Below, one piece after another: positions 8,544-16,833 of a stretch of DNA of 64,000 nt. Each line of letters starts with the position of its first letter. The first letter of the stretch is position 1. Origin of the DNA: an uncultured Opitutia bacterium (GTDB taxonomy: Bacteria > Verrucomicrobiota > Verrucomicrobiia > Opitutales > Opitutaceae); the NCBI GenBank assembly GCA_903840415.1, contig CAIMFY010000096.1, positions 62,001-126,000 of the forward strand, given 5' to 3'. The position numbers and the translations under genes were made by a program. A model generated the notes under the pieces. That model searched no databases and was not told the origin of the DNA. It saw nothing but the letters and a program-made list of their open reading frames with translations.

Positions 8544-10201
8544 ATCGGCGGGCGGCGATTTTTTTTTGCGCCGGTTTGCACGTTTTGATGGTTGGCTCGA
8601 TGGGGCGTGCCGCCGCTGAGGACCTTGCCGCCCGCGTCGTCCTCCTCGCCAATTCCGCTGATCCCGACTCGGTGCGCGTGGCGCAGCACTACGCCGCGGC
8701 CCGCGGCGTGCCGGTGGTAAACATCATCGCGCTTCCGATGCCCGTGGCCGAGACGATCACCTGGCGCGAATTTGTCGCGACGATCTGGCAGCCGCTGGAA
8801 GACGAATTGATCCGCACTAAATGGATCGAGGGGATTCCGATGGCGCTGACGGACGCGGTTGGCCGAAAAAAGATCGACGTGGATCGGCACCGGATCGCCG
8901 CGTTGGTAGTGTGCCGCGGTGTGCCGCTCGCCATCGGCCACGACCCAGCGCTTTATGCCGAGGCGCCGCCGTTCACGGCGCACGGGGAGTTTCGCACCAA
9001 CGCCGGCGCGGTCGATTCCGAGCTGAGCCTGCTCGCACGGCCAAACTATCCCATCAATGCGTTCGTGCCGAATCCGCTCTTTCAAAACGATCACGTCTCG
9101 CCCTACGACCGCGAACGAATCGTCGAGGTCGCGCGGCTCGATGGCCCCACCGTTGATGATGCGTTGGCGTTGGTGGATCGGGCGCTCGCGGCCGAGCGCA
9201 GCGGACTCATCGGACGGGCTTATGTGGATATCGGCGGCATTCACCCCGACGGCGATCGGTGGCTCGAGGCGACGGTGAAGCAACTCGACGCGCTCAGCTT
9301 TGACACGGACGTCGATCGGGCACCCTCCACCATGCCCGGCACGGCGCGCATCGATGCGCCGGCATTTTATTTCGGCTGGTATGCCGGCGACCTTAACGGG
9401 CCGTTCGCACTGCCGGGTTTCCAATTTCCGCCGGGCGCGATCGCGCTCCACATTCACAGTTTTTCCGCGCGCACGCTGCGGTCGACAACGGCGGGTTGGA
9501 CCGGCCCGCTGATTGCGCGCGGCGCGACGGCGACCGTCGGCAATGTCTTCGAGCCTTATCTGCAGCTGACCCATCACCCCGATTTGTTGCTGCGTGCCCT
9601 CGTGCGCGGGGCGACGCTGGCCGAAGCGGCGTATTACGCGCTTCCCGCGCTCAGCTGGCAGGCGATCGTGATCGGCGATCCGCTTTACCGACCGTTTGCG
9701 ATTCCGTTCGATGAGCAGTGGAAGAATCTTCCGCGGCTGCCACCGTTGCTGGCGGGCTATGTGGCGCTGCGGCACATGCGGCAACTCGACGCGACGAACC
9801 GTCAGGACGAGGCGCTGGCATTTGCGCGAAAGGCGCAGCACGAGGCACCCAGCCTGGCCGTCGGCGTGGCCTTGGCGCACCGATTGATCGCGGCGGGCGA
9901 TGGTGCGGCGGCGATGAGTGCACTGGCGTTTGCCGCGCAGTTAAAGAATTTCCCCACCGACGAGTGGGCGCTGGCACGCGAGGCGGCCCAATTGCTGGAA
10001 ACGGGCGGTCGGCCGGCGCGGGCTGTTGAAGTTTGGCTGGAGCTGCTCGGCGCGTTGGAAATGCCGCGCGAACTGCGCCTACTCTGGCTACCGGACGCGA
10101 AGAAAGCCGCGCGCGCGGCGCAGGATTCCACCCAGGCTGAGATCTGGCAGAAGGAACTCGACCAACTGTCTCCGCCGTTGCCTCCGTCGGAAAATAAATA
10201 G
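8540..10201 (+). CDS. TIGR03790-family exported protein
   Basis: The start is taken as GTG at 8540, overlapping the crcB stop (GTGA), giving 553 residues. The frame is open further upstream only inside crcB. A signal peptide (about 1-26) is followed by DLAARVVLLANSADPDSVRVA and HYAAARGVPVVNIIALPMP, which match the start of the TIGR03790 family, found in Planctomycetota, Verrucomicrobiota and Acidobacteriota and of unknown function. The C-terminal 140 residues (QDEALAFARKAQHEAP, GDGAAAMSALAFAA) look like TPR-type helical hairpins. The signal-peptide region contains a run of nine T (8559-8567). It ends eight bases before the converging clpP gene. Confidence 0.75.
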   Translation: MNRRAAIFFCAGLHVLMVGSMGRAAAEDLAARVVLLANSADPDSVRVAQHYAAARGVPVVNIIALPMPVAETITWREFVATIWQPLEDELIRTKWIEGIPMALTDAVGRKKIDVDRHRIAALVVCRGVPLAIGHDPALYAEAPPFTAHGEFRTNAGAVDSELSLLARPNYPINAFVPNPLFQNDHVSPYDRERIVEVARLDGPTVDDALALVDRALAAERSGLIGRAYVDIGGIHPDGDRWLEATVKQLDALSFDTDVDRAPSTMPGTARIDAPAFYFGWYAGDLNGPFALPGFQFPPGAIALHIHSFSARTLRSTTAGWTGPLIARGATATVGNVFEPYLQLTHHPDLLLRALVRGATLAEAAYYALPALSWQAIVIGDPLYRPFAIPFDEQWKNLPRLPPLLAGYVALRHMRQLDATNRQDEALAFARKAQHEAPSLAVGVALAHRLIAAGDGAAAMSALAFAAQLKNFPTDEWALAREAAQLLETGGRPARAVEVWLELLGALEMPRELRLLWLPDAKKAARAAQDSTQAEIWQKELDQLSPPLPPSENK

Positions 10202-10208
10202 CGACCGA

Positions 10209-10916
10209 TTAGAATTTCTCGACGATCTTGTCGGCGAGTCCGTAGGCGATCGCTTCGCTCGCATTGAGATAGAAGTCGCGATCGGTGTCGCGGTTGATGC
10301 TTTCGAGCGGCTGACCGGAGGCGGTGGCGAGGATTTGGTTCAGCTCGGCGCGGAGTTTTTCCATTTCCTTAGCCTGAATGTTGATGTCCGTCGCAGGTCC
10401 GACCATGCGGCCGGAAATGAGCGGCTGGTGGATGAGCACGCGGGCGTGCGGGTAGAGGAGACGTTTGCCCTTGGCTGCGCCGCAGAGGAGAATCGAGCCC
10501 ATCGAGGCCGCCATGCCGGTGACGACCACCGTGATCGGCGACGCGATGAGCTGCATCGTGTCGAAAATTGCCATGCCGGCGGTGATCGAGCCGCCGGGGG
10601 AATTTAGGTAGAAGGTGATGTCTTTGCCGGGCGCATCGGACTCAAGGTAGAGTAGTTTTTCAGTGATGTCTTTCGCGGTGGCATCGGTCACGGCGCCCCA
10701 GAGGAAGATTTTTCGTTGCGCGAGAAATTTTTTCTGGATGACCATCGCGACGGGACCGCCACCTTTTTTCTCGGCGGGGGGCGTGGTCTCTTCCTCGTCA
10801 TCATCGTCATCGTCGGCGCGAGGGAGCGGAGCGGAGAGTCCGGGCTGGAGATTATCGAAATGCATACGAAGCGAAGGTTGGCGGTCGGCGGGCGGTTGGC
10901 AAGTGCTTCGGCTCAT
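10209..10916 (-). CDS. clpP: ATP-dependent Clp protease proteolytic subunit
   Basis: 235 residues from ATG 10916; an alternative ATG is at 10865. The core contains the Ser-His-Asp triad: Ser138 in GMAASMGS, His163 in ARVLIHQPL and Asp214 in RDTDRD, plus the LNSPGGSI oxyanion strand. ClpP forms a barrel of two heptamers with ClpX or ClpA. Odd points are a long N-terminal extension of about 55 residues with six Asp and three Glu in a row, where other ClpP have a short cleaved propeptide, and the absence of clpX next to it. The ATGA overlap with the upstream protease gene favours the 10916 start. It may be one of several ClpP paralogues in the genome. Confidence 0.9.
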   Translation of the reverse strand: MSRSTCQPPADRQPSLRMHFDNLQPGLSAPLPRADDDDDDEEETTPPAEKKGGGPVAMVIQKKFLAQRKIFLWGAVTDATAKDITEKLLYLESDAPGKDITFYLNSPGGSITAGMAIFDTMQLIASPITVVVTGMAASMGSILLCGAAKGKRLLYPHARVLIHQPLISGRMVGPATDINIQAKEMEKLRAELNQILATASGQPLESINRDTDRDFYLNASEAIAYGLADKIVEKF

Positions 10917-12508
10917 TTCGCCGGGGCTTTAGCATTCCAGACCGCCAGGGTGTCGGTCGAGCCCTGGGCGCGGACACCGTTGTCGGAGAGAATCTCGTCG
11001 GTGGCGGCGAGCATCTCCTTGCGGGTAAACACTAGGGCTTCCATATTGCGACCGACGAACTCGAAGGTGAGAAACTCGTCCTTCGTATCGCGCAACACCT
11101 CGACGAGGTGCTCCAGATTCTTGATCGCGATCCCGTTGACCGTCTTTACGGTGTGGAACGCGGGCCCGCCATAGCCCTTCGAGAGTTTGTGCGGGAAAAA
11201 CGGTGAGGAGACGGCGACGAGTTGCTCGCCGTCGAACGCTGGCTGGTCGCCGCGGCGTGTGACGAGCGGGCTGCCCATCGCACCGAATCCGACCACGAAG
11301 TTGGCGTTGCTGGCGAAGCCGGCGGTGAACTGCGCCGTGACCGTCGTGAACACGAGCGGCCCGAACACAAAATACGAAGGATAGGTGCCCCGCAGATCGG
11401 GGATCAGCATCGGGCGGTCGGGGGTGACGGGGAGGGCGACGGCCATTTCCTTGCCGCCGCGAACGATCATGAGCGGCACTTTGCCTTCCTTCGCGATTTG
11501 CTGGATGAGATATTGGAAGCGCACGCGGAGGTTCGTGCCGAGCTTGATCATGCCTTGGTCGTCGATCTTCGTGTCGCCGATTTTAGTGATGACGTCCCAT
11601 TCCTTAAGCGGATAGCTCGCATCGGTGCCGTAGGCCTCGTGGACGACCATGCCTTCAACGTCCTTGCCGAGCTTGAGCGAGGAGCGGAGGGCGGGGTTTT
11701 CTAGCGTCTGGAGTTCGTCGAACATCGCGGGTTTGCCGTCGTATTTGCCGTCGGCGACATCCTTGAGAAACAGTTCCACTTCCTCGTTGGGGATGATGTA
11801 ACCGATGTTTTGCGCGCCGCCGAGATGGCTGAACGCGAGCCCGATCATCTTGTCGCCCACGATCGCGGGGCCGCCGCTGTTGCCAGGATTGATCGCCGCG
11901 TCGATTTGGATGCGGAGGCCGGAGGTGGAGAGATTGTAGCCGGCGAACTCGATGCGCGAGACGATGCCCTTGGTGATCGATAGGCTGGTTCCGCCGGTGG
12001 GATAGCCGTAGGCGAGGACGGCATCCTTGATGTCAGGCAGCGTGCTGGCGCGGGCGAGCGGCGGGCGCGTGTCGAAGAACGATTCGTCATCGAGTTTCAG
12101 CACCGCGAGGTCGATGCCCTGTGCGATCGACTCGACGGTGGCGGAGATTTTGTCGCCGGCCTGGTTGGCCTGCACCTGCACTTGGCTCGCGTACAGGACG
12201 ACGTGGGCGTTGGTGAGGATGCGCTTGCCTTCGATGATGACACCGGTGCCGGTGGCCTCGGTCGGCGCCTGCTTCGACCACGGTTTGTAAGCGTCAGGGT
12301 AGCGCATCGTGGAAAAAACTTTCACGACGGCGTTTTCGACGGCGTTGGATTTAGCATCGGTGGCCGCAGTCGCACCTGCGGGGGCAGCCGGCGCGGCTGG
12401 ATCGATCTTAGCTGGCTCGTAGGCGAGCGAGACAGAAATCAAGGAGGCGAGCGCGGCAGTCCGAAAGGCAATCTGGCGCACGCTGGGGAGGCGCGAGGGA
12501 TGGGGCAT
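10913..12508 (-). CDS. Exported trypsin-like (DegP/HtrA-related) serine protease
   Basis: 531 residues from the ATG at 12508; a TTG 15 bases upstream is less likely. A signal peptide ends near LAYEPAK. The chymotrypsin-fold triad is visible as His102 (LTNAHVV), Asp133 (GIDLAVLKL) and Ser211 (NPGNSGGPA), the S1C pattern. Two later segments (about 255-350 and 440-500, with LKEWDVITKIGDTKIDD and HTVKTVNGIAIKNLEHLV) look like PDZ domains. HtrA-like proteases cut misfolded envelope proteins. The stop overlaps the clpP start (ATGA), coupling an envelope and a cytoplasmic protease. A hairpin sits just ahead of the start codon. Confidence 0.88.
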   Translation of the reverse strand: MPHPSRLPSVRQIAFRTAALASLISVSLAYEPAKIDPAAPAAPAGATAATDAKSNAVENAVVKVFSTMRYPDAYKPWSKQAPTEATGTGVIIEGKRILTNAHVVLYASQVQVQANQAGDKISATVESIAQGIDLAVLKLDDESFFDTRPPLARASTLPDIKDAVLAYGYPTGGTSLSITKGIVSRIEFAGYNLSTSGLRIQIDAAINPGNSGGPAIVGDKMIGLAFSHLGGAQNIGYIIPNEEVELFLKDVADGKYDGKPAMFDELQTLENPALRSSLKLGKDVEGMVVHEAYGTDASYPLKEWDVITKIGDTKIDDQGMIKLGTNLRVRFQYLIQQIAKEGKVPLMIVRGGKEMAVALPVTPDRPMLIPDLRGTYPSYFVFGPLVFTTVTAQFTAGFASNANFVVGFGAMGSPLVTRRGDQPAFDGEQLVAVSSPFFPHKLSKGYGGPAFHTVKTVNGIAIKNLEHLVEVLRDTKDEFLTFEFVGRNMEALVFTRKEMLAATDEILSDNGVRAQGSTDTLAVWNAKAPAK

Positions 12509-12512
12509 AACT

Positions 12513-12537
12513 CGCTGAGGCAAAACCAGCCTCGGCG
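12513..12537 (-). promoter_or_regulatory. Hairpin immediately upstream of the HtrA-like start codon
   Basis: A 9-bp inverted repeat (cgctgaggc/gcctcggcg, one mismatch) with a 7-base loop ends four bases before the ATG at 12508, covering the place where a ribosome site would lie. No T-run follows on the minus strand, so it does not look like a terminator for the upstream guanine deaminase gene. A role in translation control, for example melting under heat, is inference. Confidence 0.35.
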
Positions 12538-12589
12538 GAACGCCAGTTTCTTTTTTAGGGCGTCGCCCGGGTCGAACGGCGCGCGTGGG

Positions 12590-13060
12590 TCAGTAGCGGA
12601 CTTTGTCCGTCTTCTTCGCCCACTCTTTGAACGCCTCTTGCGCCTCGTCGCGCAGCAGCAGGGTCATCTTGATAGTGCGCTGGCTGGGTGGCAGCGGCAC
12701 TTGCTGGTAAATAAAATCGTCGTCGAAACCGATCGCCGCGGCGTCGGTGCGTGTGTTGGCGTAAAAGACTTGCGGGATGCGCGCCCAGTAAATTGCCGAG
12801 AGACACATCGGGCAGGGCTCGCAACTCGTGTAGAGTTCGCAGTCGTCGAGCTGAAACGTTTCGAGGTGAGCACACGCGTCGCGGATGGCGACCACCTCGG
12901 CATGAGCTGTGGGGTCGTTGGTCGAGGTCACGCGGTTGTGCCCGCGGCCGACGACTTCGCCCTTCCGGACGACGACGCAGCCGAATGGCCCGCCGCGACC
13001 GCTCCGCATCCCGACTTCGGCCAGATGCAGGGCTTCGCGCATGAATTTTTTATCGCTCAT
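12590..13060 (-). CDS. guaD: Guanine deaminase, cytidine-deaminase fold
   Basis: 156 residues from the ATG at 13060; upstream in-frame extension is ignored because MSDKKFMREALHLAE is the usual start of the family. Zinc ligands are His53 of HAEVVAIRDA, with Glu55 as proton shuttle, and Cys83/Cys86 of EPCPMC. The C-terminal RTIKMTLLLRDEAQEAF and WAKKTDKVRY fit GuaD, which turns guanine into xanthine and ammonia. A tRNA adenosine deaminase is less likely given the long C-terminal part and the location. It is divergent from a run of purine-degradation genes that end with xanthine dehydrogenase, the enzyme that would use its product. Confidence 0.85.
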   Translation of the reverse strand: MSDKKFMREALHLAEVGMRSGRGGPFGCVVVRKGEVVGRGHNRVTSTNDPTAHAEVVAIRDACAHLETFQLDDCELYTSCEPCPMCLSAIYWARIPQVFYANTRTDAAAIGFDDDFIYQQVPLPPSQRTIKMTLLLRDEAQEAFKEWAKKTDKVRY

Positions 13061-13137
13061 GAAGGTGTGGGGACGCGAAGCGTGCACTATCGTGCTGACA
13101 CGTGACAATGCCATATCTTTGCTCCGCACCCACCGCC

Positions 13138-14730
13138 ATGAATTCCCACTCCACGATCTCCGGTCTCGAAATCCGCGGCCCGCTCAGTCCGCGCCACGCG
13201 GAAATCCTCACGCCCGGTGCGTGCGCTTTCCTCGCGGACCTGTTCAAGAAATTCGGCGGGCGCCGCGAAGAACTCCTCGCGCGCCGCGTCGCCCGCCAGC
13301 GCGAACTCGACGCGGGCGTGCTGCCCGATTTTCCCGCGGAAACGGCGCACATCCGCAACGATCCGAGTTGGCGCGTCGCACCCACGCCCGCCGACCTGCA
13401 GGATCGTCGCACAGAAATTACCGGTCCGACTGACCGCAAGATGGTCATCAACGCGCTCAACTCCGGGGCGAAGGTGTTCATGGCCGACTTCGAGGATGCC
13501 ACGGCGCCGACGTGGGAAAACCTGCTCGACGGCCACCTCAACCTCCGCGACGCAATCCGCCGCACGATCACGTTGGAGATTCCCGGCGGGAAAAGTTATA
13601 AGCTCAACGACAAGGTCGCGACGCTGCTTGTCCGCCCACGCGGCTGGCACCTTCCGGAGAAACATGTGTGGATGGACGGTCAACCGGTTCCCGGCGGGCT
13701 CTTCGACTTCGGTCTTTATTTTTTTCACAACGCGAAAGAACTCCTCGCGCGCGGCAGCGGCCCATATTTTTACCTGCCAAAAATGGAGAGCCACCTCGAA
13801 GCGCGGCTCTGGAACGACGTCTTCACCCATGCTGAGGCGACACTCGGCGTCCCGCACGGCAGCGTGCGCGGCACGATGCTCATCGAGACGATTCTCGCGA
13901 CCTTCGAGGCCGAGGAGATGCTCTACGAACTCCGCGAACATGCGAGCGGGCTCAACTGTGGCCGCTGGGACTATATTTTCTCGCGCATCAAAAAGCTTCC
14001 GAAGCTCGGCATGTTCCCTGATCGCGCGTTGGTGACGATGACCTCGCCGTTCATGCGCGCCTATTCCCTTCACGTGATCAAGATTTGCCATTGCCGCGGC
14101 GCGTTCGCGATGGGCGGCATGGCCGCGCAGATTCCGATCAAGAACAACCCGGTGGCCAACGAGGTCGCTCTCGCGAAGGTGCTCGCCGACAAAGAGCGTG
14201 AGGCGACCGACGGCCATGACGGCACCTGGGTCGCTCATCCGGGCCTCGTGCCGATTGCGCTCCAAGCGTTCGACAAGCACATGCCGCAGCCGAACCAAGT
14301 CTCGCGCCAGCGACCCGATGTGAATGTAACCGCCGCCGAACTGCTCGCGGCGCCTCCGGGCAACATCACGGAGGCCGGCGTGCGGCTGAACCTCAGTGTC
14401 GGCGTGCAATACCTCGAGGCGTGGCTCGGTGGTCTCGGCTGCGTGCCGCTCTACAATCTGATGGAAGACGCCGCGACTGCCGAAATTTCGCGCGCGCAGC
14501 TTTGGCAGTGGCACCGCTTCGGCGCGGCGCTCGCCGACGGCCGCAAGATCACCAGCGAACTCTACGATCGTTTTATGGCCGAAGAATTGGTGAAGATTCA
14601 GGGCGAGATCGGTGCGGAGCGTTATGCGAAGGGTAATTTCCCGAAGGCGACTGAGATGTTCCTGCGGATGGTGAAAGCGGACAAATTCGACGAATTTCTC
14701 ACGTTGCCCGCCTACGAACAGCTCGCGTGA
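13138..14730 (+). CDS. aceB: Malate synthase A
   Basis: 530 residues from the ATG at 13138, matching the usual length of malate synthase A. It condenses glyoxylate with acetyl-CoA to malate. Recognition: [16 protein letters not shown] (substrate-site region), the family signature around [17 protein letters not shown], and [20 protein letters not shown]. No isocitrate lyase gene is near. Instead it heads five ureide-pathway genes on the same strand (eight bases to the next), so the glyoxylate is likely to come from purine rather than from isocitrate. The 77-base gap to guaD should contain divergent promoters; I cannot place them firmly. Confidence 0.95.
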   Translation: MNSHSTISGLEIRGPLSPRHAEILTPGACAFLADLFKKFGGRREELLARRVARQRELDAGVLPDFPAETAHIRNDPSWRVAPTPADLQDRRTEITGPTDRKMVINALNSGAKVFMADFEDATAPTWENLLDGHLNLRDAIRRTITLEIPGGKSYKLNDKVATLLVRPRGWHLPEKHVWMDGQPVPGGLFDFGLYFFHNAKELLARGSGPYFYLPKMESHLEARLWNDVFTHAEATLGVPHGSVRGTMLIETILATFEAEEMLYELREHASGLNCGRWDYIFSRIKKLPKLGMFPDRALVTMTSPFMRAYSLHVIKICHCRGAFAMGGMAAQIPIKNNPVANEVALAKVLADKEREATDGHDGTWVAHPGLVPIALQAFDKHMPQPNQVSRQRPDVNVTAAELLAAPPGNITEAGVRLNLSVGVQYLEAWLGGLGCVPLYNLMEDAATAEISRAQLWQWHRFGAALADGRKITSELYDRFMAEELVKIQGEIGAERYAKGNFPKATEMFLRMVKADKFDEFLTLPAYEQLA

Positions 14731-14737
14731 GTTCGCG

Positions 14738-15247
14738 ATGCTTTCGCTCGCCGAGATCAATTCGCTCGACGGCGCGGCCTTCACCGCGGCGCTCGGCCAC
14801 CTCTTCGAGCATTCGCTGTGGGTCGCCGAGAGGACGTGGACGCAGCGACCTTTCCGCGATACCGCGCAACTGCACGCGGCGCTGTGCGCGACGATGCGGG
14901 CCGCGCCGCGTGATCGGCAACTCGCACTCATTCGTGCGCACCCCGATCTCGCCGGCCGGCTGGCGCAGCAAAATAGGCTCACGGTCGAATCGACGCGCGA
15001 GCAGGCAAGCGCCGGCTTAAGTCAGCTCACGGCGGCCGAACTCACCGCATTTCAGGAAAACAACGGCGCCTATCTCGCGCGCTTTGGGTTTCCATTCATC
15101 ATCTGCGCGCGGCTGACCAACAAGTCCGCCATTCTGGCGGCAATGCAGTCGCGCCTCGGAAATTCACCGGCCGAAGAATTTTCCACCGCTCTGGGGGAAA
15201 TCGAAAAAATCGCGCAGTTGCGCCTGAACGACGTTGTGCAAGGCTAG
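14738..15247 (+). CDS. uraD: 2-oxo-4-hydroxy-4-carboxy-5-ureidoimidazoline (OHCU) decarboxylase
   Basis: 169 residues, the family's normal length. OHCU decarboxylase makes S-allantoin from the product of HIU hydrolase, the last step of uricolysis. Key features are FEHSLWVAE near residue 23, RAHPDLAG (about 67-74, with the catalytic His), [20 protein letters not shown] (about 105-124) and a C-terminal helix with [10 protein letters not shown]. The gene lies between malate synthase and HIU hydrolase with intervals under ten bases, indicating one operon. Confidence 0.92.
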   Translation: MLSLAEINSLDGAAFTAALGHLFEHSLWVAERTWTQRPFRDTAQLHAALCATMRAAPRDRQLALIRAHPDLAGRLAQQNRLTVESTREQASAGLSQLTAAELTAFQENNGAYLARFGFPFIICARLTNKSAILAAMQSRLGNSPAEEFSTALGEIEKIAQLRLNDVVQG

Positions 15248-15251
15248 ACGC

Positions 15252-15596
15252 ATGCCCGCCAAACTGAGCACCCACGTCCTCGACCTCACGCGCGGCGCGC
15301 CAGCCGCCGGAATGAAGATCGAATTCTGGCGGCACGCCGACAAAGCCGAACTGATCAAGACCGTCGTGACCAACGTCGACGGCCGCACCGATACGCCACT
15401 GCTTGAGGCGAGCGCGATGGTGGTGGGTGATTACGAACTGGTGTTTCACGTGCGCCAGTATTTTGCCGCCCACAAGGTCGAGTGCTCTTTTCTCGATCGC
15501 GTGCCGATCCGCTTTCACGTGGCCGACGCCACGGCTGGCTACCATGTCCCGCTGCTGGTGACGCCGTGGGCCTACAGCACCTATCGCGGAAGCTGA
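15252..15596 (+). CDS. uraH: 5-hydroxyisourate hydrolase (transthyretin-like)
   Basis: 114 residues from the ATG at 15252. It starts with [18 protein letters not shown] and ends exactly in YRGS, both hallmarks of HIU hydrolases; transthyretins lack the terminal YRGS. The enzyme hydrolyses the unstable oxidation product of urate to OHCU. There is no signal peptide, so it is cytoplasmic. The gene starts four bases after the OHCU decarboxylase stop and ends one base before the next ATG. Confidence 0.96.
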   Translation: MPAKLSTHVLDLTRGAPAAGMKIEFWRHADKAELIKTVVTNVDGRTDTPLLEASAMVVGDYELVFHVRQYFAAHKVECSFLDRVPIRFHVADATAGYHVPLLVTPWAYSTYRGS

Positions 15597-15597
15597 G

Positions 15598-16833
15598 ATG
15601 CCACCTGCCGCGAAGCAACTGGCCCAGATGCTCGACGAACTCGGCCGCGTGACGGACGAGCCGGGAAAACTCACGCGCACCTTTTTGTCGCCCGCGATGC
15701 GGCGCGCAAACGCCCGCGTCGGCCAGTGGATGCGCGGCGCCGGACTCGCGGTGCGCGAAGATTCCATGGGCAACCTCATCGGCCGTGTCGAAGCACCGAC
15801 GGTCGGCGCGAAGACGCTGTTGCTCGGCTCGCACCTCGACACTGTGCGCGATGCAGGGCGTTTCGACGGCGCGCTCGGCGTGCTGCTGCCGATCGTGGCG
15901 CTCGGCGAACTCAAGCGCCGCGGGATCGCGCTGCCCTTTGCGATCGAAGTGATCGGATTTGCCGAGGAGGAAGGGGTGCGGTTTTCCAGTGCCTACCTTG
16001 GTAGCAAAGGCTACGCCGGGCGGTTGCGGGCGGTGGATTTGAAATTTCGCGACGCGCAAGGCATCAGCGCGGGTGACGCCCTGCGCGCGTTCGGGAACGG
16101 CAAATTCTCGTTGCCGCCAGCCCCGCACCGGGTGCGCGATTTGCTCGGCTACATTGAGGTTCACATCGAGCAGGGTCCGGTGTTGGAAGCAAAGAAGCTG
16201 GCGGTCGGCGTCGTCTCCGCCATTGCGGGTCAGACTCGCGGTCGGCTCACCTTTCAGGGGAAGGCCGGCCATGCCGGCACTACGCCGATGCACTTGCGGC
16301 GCGACGCATTGGCGGGCGCGGCGGAATTTATTCTCTTCGCGGAGACGCTGGCGCGCGGCTGCGAACCGCTGGTCGCCACCGTCGGCACGGCGGCCGTAGC
16401 GCCCGGTGCGCCCAACGTCATTCCGGGCGAGGTGAAGCTGTCACTCGACGTGCGCCACCCGCGTAACGACTCGCGGATCGCGGCACTCACGCTCTTGCTT
16501 GATGCGGCGAAGAAGATTGCCCGGCAGCGCAAACTCTCATGCGCGTGGCAGCCGACGCAGGATAATGGCGCAACGACATGTTCGCCGGACCTGACCGCGT
16601 TGCTCGAACAAAGCAACCGTGCGGTGCAGCGCCGGAGTCTTTCGCTCGTGAGCGGTGCGGGCCACGATGCAGTAGTGATGTCCACGCTTACGCCGGTCGC
16701 GATGCTGTTCGTGCGCTGTCGCGACGGACTCAGCCACCATCCAGATGAATTTGCGATGCCAGCTGACCTCGACATCGCGCTGCAGGTGGTCATCGATTTT
16801 CTCCTGCGTCTCGCGAAGGATTCTACACAATGA
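15598..16833 (+). CDS. allC: Allantoate amidohydrolase (M20 family)
   Basis: 411 residues. A binuclear M20 metal site is visible: GSHLDTVRDAGRFDGALGV (His, Asp), FAEEEGVRFSSAYLGS (Glu pair), HIEQGPVLE, and a C-terminal SGAGHDAVVMS with the last His. The RFDG version of the motif is typical of allantoate amidohydrolases, which release ammonia, CO2 and S-ureidoglycine. Related enzymes are ureidoglycolate amidohydrolase and N-carbamoyl-amino-acid hydrolase. Position directly before allantoinase, with a four-base overlap (ATGA), favours the allantoate role, though a ureidoglycolate activity cannot be excluded. Confidence 0.85.
   Translation: MPPAAKQLAQMLDELGRVTDEPGKLTRTFLSPAMRRANARVGQWMRGAGLAVREDSMGNLIGRVEAPTVGAKTLLLGSHLDTVRDAGRFDGALGVLLPIVALGELKRRGIALPFAIEVIGFAEEEGVRFSSAYLGSKGYAGRLRAVDLKFRDAQGISAGDALRAFGNGKFSLPPAPHRVRDLLGYIEVHIEQGPVLEAKKLAVGVVSAIAGQTRGRLTFQGKAGHAGTTPMHLRRDALAGAAEFILFAETLARGCEPLVATVGTAAVAPGAPNVIPGEVKLSLDVRHPRNDSRIAALTLLLDAAKKIARQRKLSCAWQPTQDNGATTCSPDLTALLEQSNRAVQRRSLSLVSGAGHDAVVMSTLTPVAMLFVRCRDGLSHHPDEFAMPADLDIALQVVIDFLLRLAKDSTQ

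Noticed and set aside
8108-9880. 590-residue antisense open frame over crcB/TIGR03790 genes
   Set aside because: Same reason: Arg/His-rich, no motif, opposite strand has recognisable proteins.
13087-14982. 631-residue open frame antisense to malate synthase
   Set aside because: It lies opposite a well-identified gene, shows Arg/Ala-rich low-complexity composition and no family motif. GC-rich codon bias produces such frames.
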